The translations under genes were made by a program, and so were the position numbers. A DNA stretch of 64,000 bases from Nicotiana tabacum. Lineage: Eukaryota; Streptophyta; Magnoliopsida; Solanales; Solanaceae. Each line of letters starts with the position of its first letter. The first letter of the stretch is position 1. The stretch is from contig NC_134100.1 in the NCBI RefSeq assembly GCF_000715075.1, positions 32,098,042 to 32,162,041 on the forward strand, read 5' to 3'. Shown here piece by piece: positions 57,800 through 64,000 of the stretch. The notes beneath the pieces are model-generated. The model made no database searches and was not told the DNA's origin. It saw only the letters and a list, made by a program, of their open reading frames with translations.

Positions 57800-59030
57800 G
57801 AACTCACGTTTTAACTATATTTTGTATTCTAATTACTTCACTTTGATTGTATTTGAACTTAATTGCTAGTATTTTATACTAATTACGTGTATTATACTTT
57901 GTCGGAAGTGATTTCGCGTAAGGAGCGATTTTGGAGCTAAGCTGGATGATTGGGAGCTTTAAAGTTTAAGTAAAAGCTCAAGGGATTAAACCGCGATCGC
58001 ATTGGATGGTTGATGACCAAGTCAGGATGTCAAAATTTGAGAAAAATACACTACCACGCCACGGGACGCTCGAGCAAAATTCATGTAGAGTGAAAAAAAT
58101 TAGCTCTTTGAAAAATCACACGCTAGTATAAAATAGTGCCTAACTTTTTTCACTTCGGCTAAGAGAGGGTAGTTTCGTCCGGCCCCGTTCCTACTTGGTA
58201 TAAATACACTGAAACACGTTTTTAAAGGGACTTTTGGACTTAAACAATTGAGAGATAATTGGAGGCTTCAAGGCACAAGGTTTCATCATCTTTCGACCAA
58301 TTCAATATGGAAGTTTGGATTGCAACGTTGGATTGGTTTTTTCTTATTCTTTAACTCTAATGTTGATGACTTTCTCCATATCTATGGAGTAGTTTACCTT
58401 AGGGTTTGACATGATTTGATGACTTGGTTGTTGTTTATGGATATGACTATTGTTTGAATTTGTTGGAGGAGCTATAATACTAGCTGTGATTTTACTCTTT
58501 ATATTGCTTAATCGAAAGAGGAATAATATATTGAATAGTATTGCAGTGTATGACTTAGTTTATTTTGGTAATTCTTTGAAGTAATCGAGAGAGATTTTTG
58601 AGTTGCCGTTTAAATTAAGATTGAAAAGTATTCACGAGAAGTTTCTCTTAGACCATTCCTACCAACGAACTTCTTGCGAGTTTCACTGCTCTTCACATTA
58701 ATTTATTTGAAAGATTTATGTTTATTCGAGAGAGGAATCTAAATCGGAAGTATAAGATAATCACCTATTGAATTTGTGAGAATCAATAGAACTTTAAGAG
58801 TGAAATTTAATAGTGTCAAATCTAAGATAGCAGTCTTGCACCTATCATGTCAAAACCCTTATTCTTTATATTATAATTAATAATAATAAATTTCTATACT
58901 TTCTAGTTCTCTTTGATCAATTATTAATTTCTTTAATTTTAGTTAGTTAATTGCAGTTCATAATCATCCCAAATCAAAGTGTTGAACATCCTAAATAGCA
59001 TTAACCCAGAAATTATTTGAATTATCTAAA
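57800..59030 (+). mobile_element. Repeat family C, left part
   Basis: Related by eye to the reverse complement of 11826-12357 (shared words GTTGAACATCC/ATCATCC and GCACCTATCATGTCAAAACC, and the order of both). It contains a TATA-like TATAAATA (58199-58206) and a leader-like GCTTCAAGGCACAAGG. No open frame. It may be an LTR or leader of an unclassified retroelement. The left boundary is not defined. Confidence 0.45.
58199..58206 (+). promoter_or_regulatory. TATA box in repeat family C
   Basis: TATAAATA 60 bases upstream of a leader-like stretch. Context only. Confidence 0.3.
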
Positions 59031-61941
59031 TCCATTTTTATGTTTCAAGACTTCGATTAGCTCCGTTTAGCATTTCTCGATTTGTGTGCGCGGTCTGCGT
59101 CTTATTTCGGGAAGTCTTTATGTGAAAATTTGAAGAAAGTGTGACTTTTTGCCTTAAAAATAATTTAAGTTGCTACGATCAACAATTTATGTGAATGGAC
59201 CCGGATCAGTATTTTGACGATCCTGCTGGGTCCATATCATAATTCAGGACTTGGGCGTATACCCTAAATTAAATCCAGAAGTCCCTAACTTGATTTAACG
59301 TGATTTGTTGGAAACTAGTAATTTGAAGGTTTAAAAGAATTCCGAAGTTTAACCATATGGGATTTCAGTTCTGGACTTGGTATAGGTTCGTTTTTTTCAT
59401 ATAAGACTTGTCTGCAAAATTTAGTGCAAAACGGAGATGATTTGGATGTTCGATTGTGAATTTGGAAGTTCTTGAATTTTCATGCATTTTGATGTCCAAT
59501 TCGTTATTCTAGGTGTGATTTTGGTGTTTTAATCACGTGAGCAAGTTTGTATGATGTTATTATAATTGGGTACATGATTGGTTTGGAGCCCGAGGGACTC
59601 GGGTGAGTTTTAGGCGTGTTTCGGATGAGCATGGTTGAGGTTGGAATAGTTGGTGCACTTCTGTTGCTGGTTTTCTGCTGCAGATCTCGCATTGGCTCGT
59701 AATTGCGAGCCTCGCTTTTACGAATAAATGTTTGCATTTGCTACCATAGGATTTTACTGGGAACCTCGCATTTGCGAGGAAGATATTCGCAATTGCGAAC
59801 TATCAGAGATCGAATTTGCCACTCAGTGTGTGCTTGAGTTATCTTCGTATTTGCAAAGGAAAGGTCCGCATTTGCGAAAATATTGGGAGTTCGCATTTGC
59901 GAGCTAAATGTTGCAATTGTGACATCTGGGGCCACTGTGACACGGTTCACATTTGCGACCCTTGTCTCACCTTTGCGGTGTTCACAATTGCGAACATGAC
60001 TTCGCAATTACGACACCTGCAGCTGGGTAAAAGAGGGAAAAAACTGGAGTTAGCTCATTTTACACCATTTCTCAACCCTAAACACTATAGAGACGATTTT
60101 CCAAGAGACTTTTCTTCCCAAGTTCATTGGTAAGTGACTTTAATCTATTTCTTTTCAATTACCCATTACATTTCATGAGATTTCAACTTCAAATATTTGA
60201 TTTCCATGGTAGAAATTAGGGATTTGGGTAGAGTTGAGGGTTTTTGTTAAATTGCGATTTAGATCTCGAATTGAGGCCGGATTTCGAAACAAATCACATT
60301 ATTGGGCTCGAGGTGAATGAGTAATCGGATTTTTGTCCAAATTCGGGTTTTGACCAAACGAGCCCGAGGTTGACTTTTAAAAAATGATCAAAATTGAACC
60401 TCTTTCATTTGTGGGTAATTTCTAAAGCTTATTTTGTATCATTTGGTCAATAATTTGCTAGATAGTATTAGTTTGGAGGCTTGTTCAAAAGACAAGGTCG
60501 TGGTTGATTGATTGCTTGAGTTACAGAGTGAGGACAGTGTTGGGTCTAACCTTGATTTAAGGGAATTAGGAACCTGAACTACATATTATGTGAATTATGT
60601 GGGAAAGGCGTATATGTGCGGTGAAGAGTGTATATGCGCCACTATGATACTTGCTTCCATGTTTTTGTTACTTTATTATATATCTTATTTCATACCTTAA
60701 TTGCTACTTGCTTTATCGATTTCTTTGCCAAAATTGTTATTTGTCATTTTGCTATTCTTGTATTAAACTCTCCATTCCTTCCATGATTTCATGCTTATTT
60801 GCTAATTGCTTTACTTGTATATCTAAATTGTCATATGTCCTTCTTGCCTCATAGTTTTGTAGTATTTGATGTCTTCTATATGTGATGTGGTTTCACTGGT
60901 TTATAATTGATAGATATCGATGAGTTGGTAAGGTTGAGTCATTCGAGTTGTTAGAGATTCTTTGATTATTATGTGATTCTACATTGCCTCATACATTTAC
61001 TCTTTTGACGTAGAAATTCTTGCAAATTTTGATTGTTGAATTGCTATAGTTGATTAAAAATACTTGGGGAGCGAGTTGCACGCCACAACGAAAATTGAAA
61101 GATAATGAATTGAAATAGTAGAATAAGGATAGATTATAATATTGATAAATGGTAAAGTGGGGTCGGATTTTACGCAGCAAAGGATGGTATATGTGGTACT
61201 TGACATTAACACATGACGATATGGTGGGATCGGGCTGCGTGCCGCAATGGATTGTGTATGTTGTACTTGTTATTGTTGAGTTGGTCTCGACATTTTTATA
61301 TGAGATTATGAAACTTATTATTCTGGGCTTTCTGATAGTGAGGTTGGAGTTCATTTTCATGAGTTAATTGCTTTACTTCCATTTCCAATTTCTTTTCCTG
61401 TTATTTTTTTTTGTTTTATTATTATTACTGCGTACATGTTATTGTAAGTGATCCGCTTAGCCTCGTCACTACTTCATCGAGGTTAGGCTCGACACTTATA
61501 CAGTACATAAGGTCGGTTATACTCATACTATACTATGCACTTCTTGTGCAGATACTGGAGTTGGTCCCGACATCATTCAGTGAGGTTCCCCGGATCTAGC
61601 TTCTGGCGGAGACTTGAGATATAGTTGCACGGCATTCGCAGCCCTGAAGTCCCCTTCTATGTCACCATTACTGTTTATTTTGATTAGAATAGTTATATTT
61701 TATTCAGACTATTATCTATAGTATTCTAGATGCTCATGTATTCGTGACTCCAGTTTCTAGGTTATATTTGGATTACGTCGTTCAGTAGCCTATCACATTA
61801 TTTCAGATTATATAGTTGTTATTGTTATAATGTGATTGAAATTGTTAAAAACTAGCTAATAAATATAGCTAACATTGACTTTCCTAGAAAGTGAAATGTT
61901 AAGCGCCATCGCGATCTGAGGTTAAAATTGTGGGTCGTGAC
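59030..61941 (+). mobile_element. Family A LTR inserted in family C repeat
   Basis: The end GGGTCGTGACA at 61941 is clear. The start is decayed: TCTCGATTTGTGTGCGCGG (59077) and TATGTGAATGGACCCGGATC match the first 200 bases of the LTR at 57007 read on its own strand, so the start lies near 59030. It holds a palindromic block (59690-60015) and the donor-like site ATTGGTAAGTG (60126-60136). No internal region. Similar sequence on both outer sides (AATAGCATTAACCC near 58997 and AATAGCATTTAACCC near 61943) shows the host repeat resumes after it. Confidence 0.75.
59690..60015. repeat. Palindromic motif block (CGCATTTGCGA type)
   Basis: About twelve variants of CGCATTTGCGA, CGCAATTGCGA and CGTAATTGCGA, 0.66-0.98 kb from the LTR start. 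Confidence 0.88.
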
Positions 61942-62060
61942 AGAATAGCATTTAACCCAAAAATCACTTAACATTATTTAAATCTAGTTTTTGTAGGAGA
62001 TAGTAATTAAAATATACTATCTTTGGCTAGCGAGCATCAAATCCTTGTTGTGTTTTGCGC
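61942..62060 (+). mobile_element. Repeat family C, right part
   Basis: CTATCTTTGGCTAGCGAGCA (near 62016) and GTTGTGTTTTGCGCTCGCC repeat the end of the minus fragment at 11826-11900. A CA/TA-rich simple repeat follows (62077-62102). Confidence 0.6.
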
Positions 62061-62131
62061 TCGCCCCCTTCCCCCTTCACACACACACATATACACACAC
62101 ACTATGAATTTAACTTATGTATAGGTGTAGC

Positions 62132-62809
62132 TAGGGCTGTTCATGGATCAGGTCGGATTAGATTTAGCACATTTCAAATTTCAAATTCTACAAAATGCAA
62201 TTCGAATCCGATCCGAATTAATATCGAATCAGATTTTAAAGTTTGGATCGGATAAATATGTCCGATTTTCGGATCAGATCATACGTATTATTAAGGCTAT
62301 TGCTAATCTAATCGGCTAATGCATCTACCTTATCTGCTTCTTTTGTATTATGTGCTAATACAAATATCTTGTTGCTTTTCATCCCTTTTATCAGTATTGC
62401 ATCTCTAAGAAAATATTTCTCTAGAGGTTCGAGTTGTTATGCCTCTAAGTTGCAAAACTCATACTTATATTTTCTTTGTAGAAGAGGCAATATAGCAAGA
62501 AAAATTCATGTTTCTGCAATTATGAGAGATCTATGATGCCAATGTAGCAAAATGTAGCATTGTAAAGGTAATAACTTGGAGGAAGATGTAAAGGAAATAC
62601 TGACTATCCGAAATTAAAGTTTAGTATTTATGCATGCCCTAATAATTTCAGATTTCGGATTGGGTTAAAATTAATATACCAATCCGAATCCAATCCGGGA
62701 TATCTGAAATTTTAATAAAGATAATCCGAAATCCAATCCAAATATTTGAAATTCGAAATTGAGTGGATCGGTTCGGATTTTAAATATCCGATCCAAATGC
62801 ACCTCCCTA
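62132..62809. mobile_element. hAT-like nonautonomous element
   Basis: The left end TAGGGCTGTTCATGGATC and right end GATCCAAATGCACCTCCCTA are imperfectly inverted. Inside both arms are runs of CGGAT/ATCCG words (for example ATCCGATCC near 62210 and 62788). The flanks GGTGTAGC (62124-62131) and GTTGTAGC (62810-62817) agree at 7 of 8 bases, as expected of an old hAT TSD. No transposase. Confidence 0.65.
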
Positions 62810-62817
62810 GTTGTAGC

Positions 62818-63295
62818 AGATAATATATAGTATCTTTTAAGTATATATTTTTTTTCCAATACCTTTTATGTGAGATCATTTGTAATTATTTTTTAGATGA
62901 CTTGGTAGTGTAAAAATTTAGTTTACACTTATAATATATGAAAATTAAAATCTATAAAAATACATATGTTAGTTCAAAATTTAGATTAAAGCAGTTAACT
63001 TCATTACTTCCTTACTTGGAGATATTTTCGTACATTTGGTGGTTAGCTAACTCTGACAACCGACAATTTAATTAGTTGCCAACAACTATTAAATATAACT
63101 TTCCTTGAAAGAATATAGTACCTAATAAATCTGATAATCTGAAAGATATTAAAGGAATTTCAAAAGGGAATCTATCAATATTACACAGTTATTGTAATTA
63201 TTGCACGGTTAGACTTGCGGTATTAGTCATTGTCTAAACGAATAATTGCACGGATAAGTAATTTAACTATAGATTCTGTAGTATTTATAAATAGA
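62818..63295. other. AT-rich low-copy sequence, possible promoter
   Basis: No coding frame. It leads into the TATA box at 63296. Confidence 0.4.
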
Positions 63296-63303
63296 GTCAA
63301 ACC
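63296..63303 (+). promoter_or_regulatory. TATA box of possible gene at right edge
   Basis: TATAAATA followed by GAGTCAAACCCCTC. The distance to a leader exon with good splice signals is suitable. The same arrangement also occurs in LTRs, so this is not decisive. Confidence 0.4.
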
Positions 63304-63329
63304 CCTCTTGTGTTTAAGAGGTTATTGGT

Positions 63330-64000
63330 TTCATCTTTTTCAGGGCATTAGTACTAATCTCTGTTGCTTTTAAACAGATTTAGTTGTACTTATATCTCAG
63401 TCTTCAGGTAATTATATCTCAATCTGAATACAAAGATCATATATTAAATTAAAATATGTTTTAATCTTCTACACTTTCTAATTTCAACATGTTACTCTTT
63501 TTATTGCAGGAAATTAAAGGAGAGGTACATATATATAGGAAGAATTCTGCCGCTGTGATGGTAAGTTAATTTCTACGAATTATTCATGTCACTAAATGAA
63601 ATTACTTGATTTATTTCCTTAACCCTTTAATGTTATTTAGTTGAAACACAAGGATTTTTTTAAAAAAACTAAGCATATATTGTACATTCCTCGTATGAAC
63701 AATTTAATAAGTAATTCTTAGATGGGGAAAGTTTTATTATTTTATGAGCAGAAAGAAACGTGTGGATTACTAATTTATTAATCCGCACAAGAAAACAAGC
63801 ATAGTTAATGTACGTTTCATGAGTTCAAAGGATGAGTTGTAATAAGACTAATTCTTTTCTTTTGAGAATAGATATACATTATCCAATTCTTCTCCTTTTC
63901 CTTTTTTTTTTTGAAATTTTTGTCTATGTTTTACCGGCTTTTAATTTTGGGGGAATCTAACTTCTCGATCCTATTCCTTTTTTTTTATGTTTCCTCCGAT
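63330..64000 (+). other. Possible 5' end of a spliced transcript, runs off window
   Basis: A leader exon could run from about 63330 to CAG 63407, with a donor GTAATT at 63408. A pyrimidine-rich tract and TTTATTGCAG (acceptor at 63509) follow. A short second exon (63510-63560) ends with ATG (63558-63560) directly at a consensus donor GTAAGT. So the first codon would be alone before intron 2. The remaining 440 bases look intronic (T-rich, no frame). No protein can be predicted. An alternative is the LTR and leader of an unrecognised retroelement. I do not invent a function. Confidence 0.3.

Overview
This window looks like intergenic heterochromatin from a large, repeat-rich plant nuclear genome, most likely Solanaceae and possibly Nicotiana. 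That assignment is an inference from the chromovirus, Copia, Stowaway, hAT and Mutator-type repeats and from the strongly AT-rich unique sequence; no species marker gene is present. I find no intact host protein gene. Most of the 64 kb is LTR retrotransposon sequence, much of it nested, plus small DNA transposons with visible target-site duplications (TSDs). The only candidate host gene is a possible 5' end (TATA box, leader exon, two introns) running off the right edge.

Layout. 1-2671: an LTR of family B (minus strand, runs off the left edge), inserted into 2672-7554, the 5' end of a family A chromovirus (minus strand, long LTR and tRNA-Met primer site). 7555-19766: low-copy sequence with three diverged copies of one noncoding module (about 8585-10425, 16022-17500, 18040-19766), separated by a Ser/Lys-rich coding fragment, a repeat fragment (family C), a 5'-truncated Copia element (12358-15258), a hAT element (15383-15992), several MITEs and a Mutator-like MITE (18425-19531). 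19767 to about 27600: a chromodomain Ty3/gypsy element whose reverse transcriptase/RNase H region is split by a solo family B LTR (23053-25074). About 27600-36397: a second, older chromodomain element with a truncated 5' LTR. 37293-44531: a decayed Copia element with TSD TAAAG, carrying a Mutator-like MITE (37619-38584) and a solo family A LTR (40141-42924, TSD ATATC). 45252-51065: a much better preserved Copia element on the minus strand. 51498-57007: a family A LTR (minus) split by a family B LTR (52212-54899). About 57800-62060: a family C repeat split by another family A LTR (about 59030-61941). 62132-62809: a hAT-like element. 62818-64000: low-copy DNA and the possible gene start.

The parts do not form a pathway. 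They record successive insertion and decay. The signal least explained by ordinary annotation lies inside the family A LTRs. Each holds, about 0.7-1.0 kb from its start, a block of short CpG-rich palindromic motifs whose sequence differs between copies while the position is kept. In most copies this is followed by a splice-donor-like site and then by a tandem array that differs between copies. The second point of interest is the triplicated module in 8.5-19.8 kb, which keeps a W-box next to a TGACG element and looks like duplicated promoter DNA without its genes.
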